Shown here: in pieces, positions 20,641-30,504 of the stretch | How positions within the stretch are numbered: position 1 is the stretch's first letter | How the letters are laid out: each line of letters opens with the position of its first letter | DNA from: Roseiarcus sp963820095 | GTDB taxonomy: Bacteria > Pseudomonadota > Alphaproteobacteria > Rhizobiales > Beijerinckiaceae | DNA: 64,000 bases | Assembly (NCBI GenBank): GCA_963820095.1 | Contig: CAWFZA010000004.1 | Coordinates: forward strand, 1 to 64,000 | Reading direction: 5' to 3' | Made by a program: the position numbers and the translations under genes | The notes under the pieces: generated by a model | Database searches by the model: none | What the model saw: the letters and a program-made list of their open reading frames with translations, nothing else | What the model was told of the DNA's origin: nothing

Positions 20641-20674
20641 TTGACAAGGAAACTGTTGTCATATAGTTTCCTTG
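20641..20674 (+). promoter_or_regulatory. Promoter with overlapping inverted-repeat operator for marR-DUF1398
   Basis: TTGACA (20641-20646) and TATAGT (20662-20667) form a sigma-70-like pair with a 15-base spacer. A perfect 10-base inverted repeat, CAAGGAAACT (20645-20654) and AGTTTCCTTG (20665-20674), straddles it with a 10-base gap. Such geometry fits a MarR dimer repressing its own promoter. Confidence 0.6.
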
Positions 20675-20691
20675 GAAACCAAGGGGGCCGC

Positions 20692-21150
20692 GTGCCGCGC
20701 CGGACGGAACTGAGCTCGCTCGAAACGCATCTCGGCTACTGGCTTCGCTATGTGTCGAACCACGTGTCGCACGCCTTCGCTCTCAAGCTCTCGGCGGCCG
20801 GAGTGACGGTCGCCGAATGGGTGGTTCTGCGCGAGCTTTACGATTGCGAGAGCGCGCCGAGCGCGCTTGCCGACCGGCTAGGGATGACTCGCGGGGCGAT
20901 CTCGAAGCTCGCCGACCGCCTGATCGCCAAGGCGATGATCGTCCGGCGCGCCAACACCGGCGACCGCCGGTTCCAGTCGCTGGCGCTCACCCGACATGGA
21001 CGCGCGATCACGCCCAAGCTCGCGGCTTTGGCGGATGAGAACGACGCGGAGTTTTTCGCCGATCTCGACGTCGAGACCCGCGAGAGGATCATGGGCGCGA
21101 TGAAGGACATCGTGCGCCGCAAAGGGCTGCGGGCCGCGCCGGTCGATTGA
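20692..21150 (+). CDS. MarR-family transcriptional regulator
   Basis: 152 residues from a GTG at 20692, preceded by AAGGGGG at a proper distance. An upstream TTG in frame at 20641 lies within the -35 element and is unlikely. The winged-helix core is VTVAEWVVLRELYDCESAPSALADRLGMTRGAISKLADRLIAKAMI with the wing RRANTGDRRFQSLALT. It is probably autoregulated through the palindrome at 20645-20674. The DUF1398 gene follows by 41 bases and is likely its co-transcribed target. Confidence 0.9.
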   Translation: MPRRTELSSLETHLGYWLRYVSNHVSHAFALKLSAAGVTVAEWVVLRELYDCESAPSALADRLGMTRGAISKLADRLIAKAMIVRRANTGDRRFQSLALTRHGRAITPKLAALADENDAEFFADLDVETRERIMGAMKDIVRRKGLRAAPVD

Positions 21151-21191
21151 CCGGCGGCGGAACGCCGCCCGAAAACGAGAGGAGAAACGAT

Positions 21192-21593
21192 ATGGACGGC
21201 CAAGTGAAGGAAGTCGTGCGCGACATGAGCCAGGCTTCGGACGAAGAGCGGATCACGTTTCCGGAGGTCGTCAAGGCGCTGATGCAGGTCGGGATCGAGC
21301 GCTATCACGCCGATCTCGTCGCCGGCAGAAAGACCTATTATCTCGCCGATGGCGATTTCGAGGAGGTGGAGGTCCACGAAGTGGGCGGCGCGGCGATGAA
21401 GTTCTCGGCCGAAGGCGTGGAAAAGGCGGTCCGCGCCATCCAGCGGCAGGAGATCGGTTATCGCGAGTTCTGCCGTCGGATCGCCGACGCGGGCTGCGTC
21501 GGCTATTTCGTCAGTCTCGCCGGGCGCCGCGCCGTCTATTACGGCCGCACCGGCGACGAGCATGTCGAATGGTTTCCCGGCGCCAAGCCATGA
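21192..21593 (+). CDS. DUF1398 (YbcV-like) protein
   Basis: 133 residues. The sequence KEVVRDMSQASDEERITFPEVVKALMQVGIERYHADL, then TYYLADGD and GYREFCRRIADAGCVGYFVSLAGRRAVYYGRTGDEHVEWFP, is the DUF1398 pattern. YbcV of E. coli belongs here and is of unknown function. The conserved ERYHADL and the final aromatic/acidic strand suggest a small ligand-binding fold, but no catalytic residue is evident. GAGGAG precedes the ATG. It is co-directional with the MarR gene and probably under its control. Confidence 0.85.
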   Translation: MDGQVKEVVRDMSQASDEERITFPEVVKALMQVGIERYHADLVAGRKTYYLADGDFEEVEVHEVGGAAMKFSAEGVEKAVRAIQRQEIGYREFCRRIADAGCVGYFVSLAGRRAVYYGRTGDEHVEWFPGAKP

Positions 21594-21612
21594 CCGCGCC
21601 GGCTTAGCCCCT

Positions 21613-22164
21613 TCAAGTCATGCGCTGGAGAACCCGGTCGCCTTTGATCAGCCAATGGTAGAGCGCGCCCGCGACATGAAGCACGAGGATCGCGCCGATC
21701 AGAATCCCGCAAATGAGATGCCAGACGAAAATCTTGTCCGACAGCGGCTGGTCCTTGCCGAGAATGGCGGGAAAGTTGAAGAGACCGAAGACGCTGACCG
21801 GATCGCCATAAGCGTTGGTCCCCGCCCAGCCGAGCACGGTCGTGATGATGATCAGGGCGTAGAGCAGGTACTGCGCCCAGAGCGACGCGCTCTGCTCGAT
21901 CGCCGGCATGGACGCATCCGGCGCCGGCACGCCGAAGGCCAGGCGCCTCGCGAGTTTGACGATCATGGCAATCAGGACAAGCGCGCCCAGAGCCTCGTGG
22001 AAGTTATAGAGGTTGTCCCTGAGCGAGCCCTCGGGAACGAGCCTCTTCATCACCGGGCCCAAGGCGAGGAGAACGATGACCGCGGCCGCGACAAACCAGT
22101 GCAGGAATTTGGCTGACACGGAATAGGCGGCCGGCGACGCGTGTGAATTCCATGCCGACTCCAT
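21613..22164 (-). CDS. Cytochrome b561 family protein
   Basis: 183 residues with four membrane helices. His residues in FLHWFVAAAV, YNFHEALGALV, FVWHLICGIL and VLHVAGALYHWLI supply the two bis-His haem b sites. YSVSAKFLHW at the start and YHWLIKGDRVLQRM at the end are family hallmarks. Such diheme proteins pass electrons from the quinone pool, for instance reducing superoxide (CybB) in the inner membrane. The start at 22164 has GGGAGG upstream; an earlier in-frame start would add eight residues. It is convergent with the DUF1398 gene. Confidence 0.92.
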   Translation of the reverse strand: MESAWNSHASPAAYSVSAKFLHWFVAAAVIVLLALGPVMKRLVPEGSLRDNLYNFHEALGALVLIAMIVKLARRLAFGVPAPDASMPAIEQSASLWAQYLLYALIIITTVLGWAGTNAYGDPVSVFGLFNFPAILGKDQPLSDKIFVWHLICGILIGAILVLHVAGALYHWLIKGDRVLQRMT

Positions 22165-22217
22165 GAGGCCCTCCCGTCGAGGCGACAAACGTCGTCAAGC
22201 TAGCAGATCGCCGCCCC

Positions 22218-23429
22218 TCAAGGACAGGCTTCGGCGACGAGTTCTTTCGCGCCACCCATCGCGGCAAGTTCAACCGGCGCGAAGCCCTCCGGCCCGCGCA
22301 TGGCGGCGGCGGTGATGGTCGCGCCGGCATGAGCGAGCGCGCAGAAGCGATCGCGCGCGATCAGCGCGCGAGCCGAAGTCGTTCCGGTGGCCGGCAATGA
22401 GACGGCTGCCCCGCCGTTGGCGATCGAGGCCAGGCTCAGGCGCAGAGACAGCGGCGCCTCCGGCGGCTTGAGGCCGCGCTCGTTCGCTTCCCACTCGACC
22501 GCGCCGCCGCCGCGGCGATAACGGAAGACGATTGCGATCGTCTCGTCGCTTCCATCGACCGGTTGCGCGACGCTCGCCTGGATGAGATCGGCGCCCGGCG
22601 GATCGCCCTCGAACGCCTTGGCGTTGAGGCCGTTCGCGCCGCTCATGAGCATCGGCTCGGCCGGGTCGAGCGCCAGCGTCGCAAGGCGCGAGGCCCTGAG
22701 CTCGGCAAGGCTCAGCCAGCGAATGCTGGCCGCAGGGGTCTTGCGCATGAGCGTCATCACCGGTTCGCCCACGCCCATTGCGGCGAGATAAGCCTCGACC
22801 GCGGAGTCGACCCCCCGCTGCTCATAGATTTTGCGTACCGACTTGAGATGCGCCAGGCCTTCGACCTCGCTGATCAGCGTGGTGATCTGGTGCACTCCGA
22901 TCAGCGGAACGGGACCGGCGAGGCGTTCAACCCCGCCCGCGAGCACGAGAACGCAGGCCGACGCGCAGGTCGCGCCGCCGGTGATCGCGCTGCCGGGGCC
23001 GTCCGGACATTTCGGCGAGGTTTCCGGACAATTGGCGATCAAGGTCCTGGCCACGGCGACCGCGAGGCCCTTTTTTCGAATGAGTTCCCCCATGCGCGCC
23101 GCGTCGACGACCGACCCGCCGGGAGAATGGATGAGGATCGGCAGCCGGCGGCCTTTGAGGTTCGCAATCGCATCGGCGAAGGCCTTCGCCGAGCCGGGGA
23201 CGATCTGGCCCTCGGCCGACAACCATTCCGGACAATTCGGCTTGCATTCCGCCTCAGCGCTCATGACGCGCACGAAACGCATCGCATGCGTCGGGCGGGG
23301 CCGGGCGCGCGCAAGCGCCCTCAGGTCGGCGTAGGACGGCAGAGCGAGCAAGCCCGAAAGCGCCACGGCCAGCGCTTTGGCGGCCAGCCGGAGATGTCGC
23401 TTGGGCCGAGACGGCCGGTTCTCGGCCAT
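22218..23429 (-). CDS. Predicted periplasmic ClpP/crotonase-fold protein (COG3904-like)
   Basis: 403 residues with a basic N-terminus and one hydrophobic signal segment (LAAKALAVALSGLLALPSYA). The conserved core is LPILIHSPGGSVVDAARMGELIRKKGLAV, then GATCASACVLVLAGGVER and VPLIGVHQ. This is the ClpP/SppA-like fold with a Ser in the CASAC box where the nucleophile would be. COG3904 proteins are widespread in Hyphomicrobiales and unstudied. Several Cys pairs (CKPNCPE, NCPETSPKCP) suggest disulphides in the periplasm. It may be a periplasmic protease, or an inactive relative. Confidence 0.7.
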   Translation of the reverse strand: MAENRPSRPKRHLRLAAKALAVALSGLLALPSYADLRALARARPRPTHAMRFVRVMSAEAECKPNCPEWLSAEGQIVPGSAKAFADAIANLKGRRLPILIHSPGGSVVDAARMGELIRKKGLAVAVARTLIANCPETSPKCPDGPGSAITGGATCASACVLVLAGGVERLAGPVPLIGVHQITTLISEVEGLAHLKSVRKIYEQRGVDSAVEAYLAAMGVGEPVMTLMRKTPAASIRWLSLAELRASRLATLALDPAEPMLMSGANGLNAKAFEGDPPGADLIQASVAQPVDGSDETIAIVFRYRRGGGAVEWEANERGLKPPEAPLSLRLSLASIANGGAAVSLPATGTTSARALIARDRFCALAHAGATITAAAMRGPEGFAPVELAAMGGAKELVAEACP

Positions 23430-23470
23430 TTTGCGTCAAGTCCAGTTTCCGAGCGCGCGCGACGCTCTGC

Positions 23471-24325
23471 TTACGACGCCGCTCTTCGGCTTTCCGTGTA
23501 GCCGCCGCCCCGCTCGCCCTGCAAGCGCTGATATTCGAACGCGACGACGCTCGCGCCGTGCCGGCGCTCGAGACGCCGTACGATGAAATGCCCGCGAGCC
23601 AGGGTCTGAAAATGATCGGCGAAGGCGGCGTTGACCGCCGCGCCGCCGATCGCGCCCAGGACCGGCGCGGCCTGGGCCGCCAGCTTCTCGCTCACCACGA
23701 CGCCGAAGCGCGCGGCGATCTGCGAAATCAGCCGCGCCACCACCGGCGCGGGAAGGGCGGCGGCCCCCTGAGCGGCGACAAAGCGCGCGCTGTCGGTCAC
23801 CGACTTGGCGAGCGCGGCCCGGACGGCGAAATAGCCGCTCTCGAAGGCGCTCTCCCCGTTTCCTGCTCCCCCGAGGGCAAACACTTCGACGCAGGCGAAA
23901 GCCGCTTCGGGCGCGGCGAGGTCCTCTCCTTCCTCGCGCGCGATCTCGGCGATCGAGCGCAGAAGGATCGTGGTCGAGATCGGCAGTTCGAGCGGCAAGG
24001 CCGCCAAGCCCAGCGCGCCTCCGACCGCCCCGGAGGCGGCGAGGGCGAGCTTGTGGGCGCGGTTGGCGGGCTTTGTCGCCGACGCGTTCAGGTCGAGGGT
24101 GCGCAAAGCGAGCTTGAGCGCGCTTCTCAGCGCGGTCTCGCTCACATGCGCAATGACCCGCCGGGCTGGTTGCGGCAGCGTGCGGCTCAGCATCCCGACC
24201 GGCCGACCGATCGCGTCGGTCAGCCGCTGGGCGAAGCTCGCCCCCTCGAGACAGGCAACCGCCCGCCTCAAGTCCTCGCTCTCCTCTGGCGTCAGCCGCG
24301 CCGGCATATATTCGATGGTCGCCAT
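23471..24325 (-). CDS. EcsC family protein
   Basis: 284 residues from ATG 24325. It carries the EcsC-family pattern: a helical N-terminus with LTPEESEDLRRAVACLEGASFAQRLTDAIGRPV, a Gly/Ala-rich mid region ALAASGAVGGALGLAALPLELPISTTILLRSIAEIAREEGED and the terminal GAIGGAAVNAAFADHFQTLARGHFIVRRLERRHG. Bacillus EcsC is linked to an ABC exporter, but alphaproteobacterial homologues stand alone and have no known task. Amphipathic Ala/Gly helices suggest membrane association. Confidence 0.8.
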   Translation of the reverse strand: MATIEYMPARLTPEESEDLRRAVACLEGASFAQRLTDAIGRPVGMLSRTLPQPARRVIAHVSETALRSALKLALRTLDLNASATKPANRAHKLALAASGAVGGALGLAALPLELPISTTILLRSIAEIAREEGEDLAAPEAAFACVEVFALGGAGNGESAFESGYFAVRAALAKSVTDSARFVAAQGAAALPAPVVARLISQIAARFGVVVSEKLAAQAAPVLGAIGGAAVNAAFADHFQTLARGHFIVRRLERRHGASVVAFEYQRLQGERGGGYTESRRAAS

Positions 24326-24405
24326 GATCGCCCCCAAGCCATATGGGCCATTCCGCGTCAACAAAGTGATATGGGAAGCCGAGCCTCGAGGCCAAGGGCC
24401 CGCTG

Positions 24406-25230
24406 TCAAACGAAGGCGATAATCCCCAAGCTGATGACGCCGGCCGCCCAGCAATAATAGGCGAACGGGCTCATCGCCTCGAATTCGTGCCTTTTGAAAT
24501 AACGCATGAGCAGCGTCAGGCTCAGATAGGCGAAGATTCCGGCGACAATTCCCGACAAAATCGCCATTCCCCCGAGCGTCGCCCCCTCCTTCATCAGTTT
24601 CGGAGCTTCATAGACGTTGGCGGCGAGGATGATCGGCGCGCCCATGAGGAACGAGAAGCGCGCCGCCTCCGCATGCTTGAGCCCGGCCACGACGCCGGCG
24701 ACGATCGTCGCGCCCGAGCGCGAGATCCCTGGAATCAGGGCAAAACATTGGGCGACGCCGACCGCCAGCGCGCCCTTCCAGTTGAGCTGGCCGAGCGAAC
24801 CGACCAATTCCTCGCCGATCCGGTCGCCGAAATAGAGGATGAAACCATTGACGATCAGGAAGACCGCGGCGATCGCCGGCGCGCCGAACGCCTCGCCCAA
24901 GAGCTTACGGAATACGGATCCGACCAGCACGGCCGGGATCGTGGCCAGGACGACGAAAAAGAACGTCCGTCTGTCCGTCTTCGCGCGGGCGTCCGGCGCG
25001 CTGATGAGAGAGCGCAGAAAGCTCAGCCAGTCGCGCCAGAAGAAGGCGAAGAGGGCGATCGAGGTGCCGAAATGCATGACCACCAGATAGGCGAGCCAAT
25101 CCCGGGCCTTCTCATCAACTCCCCAATTCAGGAGCCGCGGCAGGATGACCGCATGGCCGAGGCTCGAGACCGGAAAAAGCTCGGTCACGCCCTGCAGCAC
25201 GGCCATGATAATCGCTTGCAGTGCAGTCAA
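24406..25230 (-). CDS. uppP: Undecaprenyl-diphosphatase UppP (BacA)
   Basis: 274 residues, eight membrane segments. It releases phosphate from undecaprenyl diphosphate in the inner membrane to recycle the lipid carrier for peptidoglycan and polysaccharides. Family motifs are LQGVTELFPVSSLGHAVILP at the N-terminus (Glu plus SS-GH) and PGISRSGATIVAGV with the catalytic Arg/Ser loop. The first motif is a variant of the common EG-x-TEF-x-P-x-SS form. The gene is single and complete, and the start at 25230 is supported by the conserved MTALQAIIMAVLQG. Confidence 0.95.
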   Translation of the reverse strand: MTALQAIIMAVLQGVTELFPVSSLGHAVILPRLLNWGVDEKARDWLAYLVVMHFGTSIALFAFFWRDWLSFLRSLISAPDARAKTDRRTFFFVVLATIPAVLVGSVFRKLLGEAFGAPAIAAVFLIVNGFILYFGDRIGEELVGSLGQLNWKGALAVGVAQCFALIPGISRSGATIVAGVVAGLKHAEAARFSFLMGAPIILAANVYEAPKLMKEGATLGGMAILSGIVAGIFAYLSLTLLMRYFKRHEFEAMSPFAYYCWAAGVISLGIIAFV

Positions 25231-25306
25231 GACGGCCCCCCGCCGAGTCAGTGGAAATCACGCCCGGCGGGCGCGCTTATGGATCGGATCGCAGAGCGCC
25301 CGGCCG

Positions 25307-26074
25307 TCAGCAGGTCGCGTGGCCGCACTTGTGCACGGCGTCGACCTTGTCCTTGAGCTGTTCGTAGCCGACCGCGCCGACGACGACGTCCTGGCCGACG
25401 ACGAAGGTCGGCGTGCCGTTGATTTGCAGCGCGTCGGCGAGCTGCATGACTTCGCTCAAGCCGGACTTGACCTCCGGGCTTTCCATGTCCTTGGCGAGCC
25501 TGTCCATGTCGAGGCCAAGCTCGCGGGCGACCGCGAGCGCCTCCGTCTTGCCGACGGGCCCATGGGTCGCCAGCAGCTTCGCGTGGAAGGCCCAGAACTT
25601 GTCGCCCGGCAATTGATTGCGCGCGGCGCTCGCGACCTTCGCCGCCTCGACCGAGCCTGGCCCCAGAACCGGATAATCCTTGAGCACGAGCTTGAGGTTC
25701 GGATCGTCCTTCATGAGCTTGGTGACGTCCGGCAGCGCCCCTTTGCAGAAGTGGCAATTGTAGTCGAAGAATTCGACGAGCGTCGCGCTGCCTTTCGGGT
25801 TGCCGATCGTCGCCTGATATTTCGAGCTGAACAGAGCGCTCGACTGGGTGTCGACCACTTTCTGGCGCTCCGCGTCGGCCGCTTCCTTATCGTGCTTGTC
25901 GAGCGCCTCGATGGCCTCGCGCAAGACTTCGGGGTTGTGGACGAGATAATCCTTGATGAAGGCGCCGAGTTCCTGCTTCTGCGCCGGGGTGAACTCATCG
26001 GCGCTGACGGGCGCGGCCATGCAAGCCGTCCCGAGGAAGGCGGCCGCGAGGCCAAAGGCGGTGGCGAGCTTCAT
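25307..26074 (-). CDS. DsbA-family periplasmic thiol oxidoreductase
   Basis: 255 residues. A signal peptide (LATAFGLAAAFLGTACMAAPVSA) directs it to the periplasm. A helical N-terminal stalk (residues 28-80) precedes a thioredoxin fold with the active site C-H-F-C (Cys107 and Cys110) and cis-Pro loop GTPTFV. The stalk plus DsbA fold matches the BdbD/ScsC-like com1 group that is common in alphaproteobacteria. Two further Cys lie at the C-terminus (HKCGHATC). It would oxidise or isomerise disulphides of exported proteins. GGAG precedes the ATG. Confidence 0.9.
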   Translation of the reverse strand: MKLATAFGLAAAFLGTACMAAPVSADEFTPAQKQELGAFIKDYLVHNPEVLREAIEALDKHDKEAADAERQKVVDTQSSALFSSKYQATIGNPKGSATLVEFFDYNCHFCKGALPDVTKLMKDDPNLKLVLKDYPVLGPGSVEAAKVASAARNQLPGDKFWAFHAKLLATHGPVGKTEALAVARELGLDMDRLAKDMESPEVKSGLSEVMQLADALQINGTPTFVVGQDVVVGAVGYEQLKDKVDAVHKCGHATC

Positions 26075-26143
26075 TTAAGAATTCTCCAGACTGCGGCCAT
26101 GGCTCAGCATGGACCGCGCACGTTCATCGGCGGCGGCCATTGA

Positions 26144-26170
26144 GGCCACAATTGCAACTTTGTTGTGGCC
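26144..26170 (-). terminator. Hairpin after dnaB
   Basis: GGCCACAA (26144-26151) and TTGTGGCC (26163-26170) form a perfect 8-base stem with an 11-base loop between dnaB and the DsbA-like gene. No long T-run follows, so if it terminates dnaB transcription it does so as a hairpin alone or with Rho. Confidence 0.4.
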
Positions 26171-26184
26171 ATTTGAAGCAGAGC

Positions 26185-27676
26185 CTAGCGGATTTCCGGG
26201 ATCGTGTCTTCCCGGGCCATATTGCCGAACCGGGTCACCTCGGCGTCGAACTGCAGCTCCACCGTGCCGGTCGGCCCATGGCGCTGCTTGCCGATGATGA
26301 CTTCCGCCCGGCCGTGCGCGTTCTCCATCTGGGCCATCCAGGCGATATGCTCCTCCGTGCCGGGCCGAGGCTCACGGTTCTTGAGGTAATATTCCTCGCG
26401 ATAGACGAAGAGGACGACGTCGGCGTCCTGCTCGATCGAGCCCGATTCGCGCAAGTCCGAGAGCTGCGGGCGCTTGTCGTCGCGCTGCTCAACCTGGCGC
26501 GAAAGCTGGGAGCAGGCCAGGATCGGGATGTTGAGCTCCTTGGCCAGCGCCTTGAGGCCGGTCGTGATCTCGGTCAGTTCCTGCACGCGGTTCTCGGACC
26601 GCGTTCTCGAGCCCGCCGAGCAGCTGGAGATAGTCGACGACCAGGAGGCCGAGCCCCCGCTGGCGCTTGAGCCGCCGCGCCCGGGCCGTGAGCTGGGCGA
26701 TCGAGACGCCGCCGGTCTGGTCGATGTAGAAGGGAATCTGCTGCATCTCGCGGACCGCGTCCGCGACGTGATGGAAGTCGGCTTCGGTAATGTCGCCGCG
26801 GCGGATCTTGTACGAGGCGACCCCGGATTGCTCGGCGATGATGCGGGTCGCGAGCTGCTCGGCCGACATTTCGAGCGAAAAGAAGCCGACAATGCCGCCG
26901 TTGGCGGCCTCGACCGAACCGTCGGCGCGCGTCCGCCCCTCGTAGGCCTTGGCGATGTTGAAGGCGATGTTGGTGGCGAGCGCCGTCTTGCCCATGCCGG
27001 GACGGCCGGCCAGGATGACGAGATCGGACGCCTGCAGGCCGCCCATGTAGCGGTCGAGATCGGTCAAGCCGGTGGCGACGCCGCTCAGCGAGCCGTCGCG
27101 CTCGTAAGCGCGGGCGGCCATGTCGACCGCGGTCTTGAGCGCGTCCGAAAACCGCTGGAAGCCGCCCTCGTATCGCCCCGCCTCGGCGATCTGATAGAGG
27201 CGCCGCTCCGCCTCCTCGATCTGCTCGCGCGGGCTCGAATCGACCGGAGCGTCATAGGCGACGTTGACCACGTCCTCGCCGATCGAAATGAGCTCGCGCC
27301 GCATCGAGAGGTCGTAGACGCTGCGGCCGTAATCATAAGCGTTGATGATGGTGGTCGCTTCGCTCGCCAGGCGAGCGAGATATTGCGGCACGGTGATGCC
27401 GCCGAGGTCGTGGTCGCCAAGGAAGGTTTTGAGCGTGATCGGCGTCGCGAGCTTGCCGGCGCGGATCAGCGACCCGGCGATCTCGAAGATGCGACGGTGG
27501 ATCTCCTCGACGAAATGCTCGCTCCTGAGGAAATCGGAGACGCGATCGAACGCGTCGTTGTTGATGAGGATTGCGCCGAGCAGGGCCTGCTCGGCCTCGA
27601 GATTATGCGGCGGCGTCCGATAGGCGCGCTCCTGAGATTGCGCCGGGCGCTGGGCGAATTGTTCGATGGTCGCCAT
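26185..27676 (-). CDS. dnaB: Replicative DNA helicase DnaB (frameshift at about 26609)
   Basis: The reconstructed protein is about 497 residues, normal for DnaB. The N-terminal domain (PPHNLEAEQALLGAILINNDAFDRV) binds primase. The RecA-like motor has Walker A GRPGMGKTALA, SLEMSAEQLATR, Walker B LLVVDYLQLL and, after the break, ENRVQELTEITTGLKALAKELNIPI and QRHGPTGTVELQFD. One surplus C after LLGG near 26609 must be removed to join the halves. Because dnaB is essential and the C-terminal part carries the arginine finger, this break is almost certainly a sequencing error. The start at 27676 gives MATIEQFAQ. The operon partner rplI is absent; an unrelated molybdoenzyme lies upstream. Confidence 0.95.
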
Positions 27677-27960
27677 GATCGCGGGCGCGTCCTCTCTGGT
27701 GTTTGAAGGTGAAGCGAACGCGACGGAAACGCGAACGAGCGACACGCCCGAGCCTACGCCGGGACTGCGGCGACAGGGCGTCATCCTTGCTCCCGAACGC
27801 GCGAGACCGCCAGAGCGAAGCCGCAAAGGGCGACGAAAAAAAGAACAGTGGGGAGAATCGCGATTGCCGTCTTGACGGCGCGCCTAAAGCGCGGACGCGC
27901 TTCTTCGCCTCCCGCATCTTCGGGCTCGAGCCGCGCGAAGAGCCCGCTACGCCGGAATGA
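27677..27960. other. Intergenic region upstream of dnaB
   Basis: 284 bases with no supported gene. It lies between the molybdoenzyme stop and dnaB, both on the minus strand, so it should carry the dnaB promoter. I see no convincing sigma-70 hexamers or repeats. Confidence 0.4.
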
Positions 27961-30229
27961 TCATGCGACCTTCCGCAGGCGGACCGGCAAGGACTTGTAG
28001 GACGGCGTGCCGCTCTCAGGGTCCTGATAATCCAGGGGGCAGAGATTGTTGGCCTCCGGGTAATAGGCGCCGATCGAGCCCGGGGCGATGTCGTGCGCGA
28101 TCGCGGTCAAGCGGATGCGTCTGTGTTCCTGGCCCGGGATGGCGGAAAAGACCTCGACCACGTCGCCATGCGCGAGGTTGTGGGCGCCGAGATCGCGCTC
28201 GCTGACGAACAGCACGTCGCGCCGCCCGAACACGCCGCGGTAGCGGTCATCGAGCCCATAGACCGTCGTGTTGTACTGGTCGTGGCTGCGCAGCGTGGTC
28301 AGCTTCATCACGTCCGGCCCCGTCAGCGCGGGGTCCTCCTCCAACCCGTTGAAGGGGATGAATTCCGCTCTTCCCGATTTCGTGGGCCAGACCCGTTCGG
28401 TCGGGGGCAGCGGCAGGCGGAAGCCGCCGGGGTGACGGATGCGCGCGTTGTAATCCTTGAAGTCCGGATAGACGGCTTCGATCTTGTCGCGGATGCAGGT
28501 CGTAGTCGGCGACCAGGCCCCGCCAATCGACCTTGGTCGCCGGCAACGTCGCCATGGCGATCCCAGCGATGATCGCAGGCTCGGAACGCAGGCTTTCCGA
28601 GGCCGGCTCCAGCTTGCCGCGCGAGGCGTGGACCATAGACATCGAATCCTCGACGGTCACCGACTGCGCGCCGTTCGCCTGCATGTCGCGCTCCGTGCGC
28701 CCGAGGACGGGCAGGATGATCGATTCCTTGCCAATGAGCAGGTGCGAGCGGTTGAGCTTGGTGTTCATGTGCACCGCGAGGTCAAGATTGCGCATGCCTT
28801 GGCGGCTGAGATCGGTGTCGGGCAACGCGACTGAGAAGTTGCCGCCGAGGCACACCAGCACCTTGGCCTTTCCCGCCACCATCGCTTGCATCGCCTTGAC
28901 CGCGTCATGGCCATGGCGCGGCGGCGGACGAAAACCGAACGCCTTTTCCACGTTGGCGAACATCACGGGATTGGGCTTTTCGGTGATGCCGACGGTGCGG
29001 TTGCCCTGCACGTTGGAATGGCCGCGCAAGGGGCAGATGCCGGCGCCGGCCTTGCCGAAATTGCCGCGCATCAGCAACAGGGCCGCGACCTGCTGCACGT
29101 TCTGCGTGCCCTTCTCATGCTGGGTGAGGCCCATGCCGTAGCTGACGATCGTGGCCTTCGAGCGGATATAGGCGCACGCCACCGCGTCGAGCGCAGCGCG
29201 GCTCAAGCCGGTGGCGGTCTCGATCCCTTCCCAAGGGGTCTGCCGCAGATCCTCTGCGAAGGCCTCGAACCCGTTGGTGTGGGCGGCGATGAAATCGCGA
29301 TCCAGCGCGTCCTCGCCGGCGTCAGCGTGGGCGATCACGGCCTTCATGACGCCCTTCAGCGCCGCGGCGTCGGCGCCGACCTTGACCTGGTGATAGGTCG
29401 AGGCGATCGGGGTCGAGCTGAAGCTCACCATCTCGATTGGGTTCTGCGGATCGGCGAACCGCTCGAGCGCCCGCTCCTTCAGCGGATTGAACACGATGAT
29501 CGGCACGCCGCGGCGCGCGCATTGATGCAGCGTGCCCATCATGCGCGGGTGATTGGTGCCGGGATTGTGCCCCATCGCGATAATGAGGTCGCAATGGTCG
29601 AAATCCTCCAGCGACACGGTGCCCTTGCCGATGCCGATCGCCTGCGGCAGGCCGACGCTGGTGGCCTCGTGGCACATGTTCGAGCAGTCTGGGAAATTGT
29701 TGGTGCCGAATTCGCGGCCAAAAATGTTGAACAGGAACGCCGCCTCGTTTGACGCGCGGCCGGAGGTGTAGAACTCGGCCATGTCGGGATCGGGCAGGCC
29801 GCGAAGCGCTTCGCCGATGCGGGCGAAGGCGGCGTCCCACTCGACCGGCTTATAGGTGTCGCTCGCCGGATCGTAGGCCATGGGGTGGGTCAGGCGGCCG
29901 TGGTTCTCGAGCTCGTAGTCACTCTGCTGGAGCAATTCCGTCACAGTACGTTCGGCGAAAAACTCGGGGGTGACGCGCTTCTTCGTCGCCTCCCAGGTGA
30001 CCGCCTTGGCGCCGTTCTCGCAGAACTGGAAGGTGGAGGTGTGCTCTTTATCGGGCCAGGCGCAGCCGGGGCAGTCGAAGCCGTCCGGCTTGTTCGTGCG
30101 CAGCAGCAATTCGGGCGCTTCGGCGACGTGCATCTGCTCGGCGACCGCTCGGGCCGTCGCCCATAGCGCGCCCCAGCCGCCGGCGGGAGCGTCATAGCGG
30201 TGGACGCCAGGAACGTTGCGTTCTTCCAT
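27961..30229 (-). CDS. FdhF/YdeP-family molybdopterin oxidoreductase (frameshift at about 28497)
   Basis: Reconstructed length 755 residues. It belongs to the YdeP-type branch of the formate-dehydrogenase-like molybdenum enzymes. CPGCAWPDKEH near residue 55 is the family variant of the Fe-S site. Further motifs are YTSGRASNEAAFLFNIFGREFGTNNFPDCSNMCHEA, MGHNPGTNHPRM, GNFGKAGAGICPLRGHSNVQG and the C-terminal molybdopterin cap TLRSHDQYNTTVYG. After ADYD near 28497 one extra C shifts the frame; CIRDKIEAVYPD restores it. YdeP is linked to acid resistance in E. coli, but the substrate is unknown. No fdhD is adjacent. It has its own AAGGTGG ribosome-binding site. Confidence 0.88.
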
Positions 30230-30443
30230 GGCTCAAACCACCTTTCTTTCAGGAGGGGCGGCGTTATAGTTGGATCGGAATAACGATAACTTCGCCTCTA
30301 TCTTGGCAGACGCTTCATGGATTGGACAGTGGCGCCAAAGCCGGCCTCCAATCCTACCACAAGCGAGGCCAACTGTTCGGCAAGATCGCCGGTCTTCTGA
30401 TCATCATGGCGCGAGAGCAACGCAATCCGACCGCCGAGCTTGT

Positions 30444-30466
30444 GTCATGCGAAAGCGGGCATTCAG
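30444..30466. repeat. REP-like remnant (gtcatgc...aaagcgggcattcag)
   Basis: The segment resembles the widespread alphaproteobacterial REP whose consensus has gtcatgcccgcgaaagcgggcatccag, but the cccgcg arm is missing, so only half of the palindrome remains. It lies in the 275-base gap upstream of the molybdoenzyme. Nothing else is seen in that gap. Confidence 0.35.
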
Positions 30467-30504
30467 GCCCTGACCGGACGCTTCAGGCGCGACGGCGGAC
30501 GCCG

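Noticed and set aside
26185..27676. Programmed ribosomal frameshifting in dnaB and polA
   Set aside because: No slippery heptamer or downstream structure stands out, the contexts differ between genes, and breaks of the same kind occur in many unrelated genes; sequencing error is simpler.
24305..27686. About 20 identical bases around the start codons of the EcsC-like gene and dnaB
   Set aside because: Both encode Met-Ala-Thr-Ile-Glu with the same common codons; no wider similarity, so coincidence is likely.
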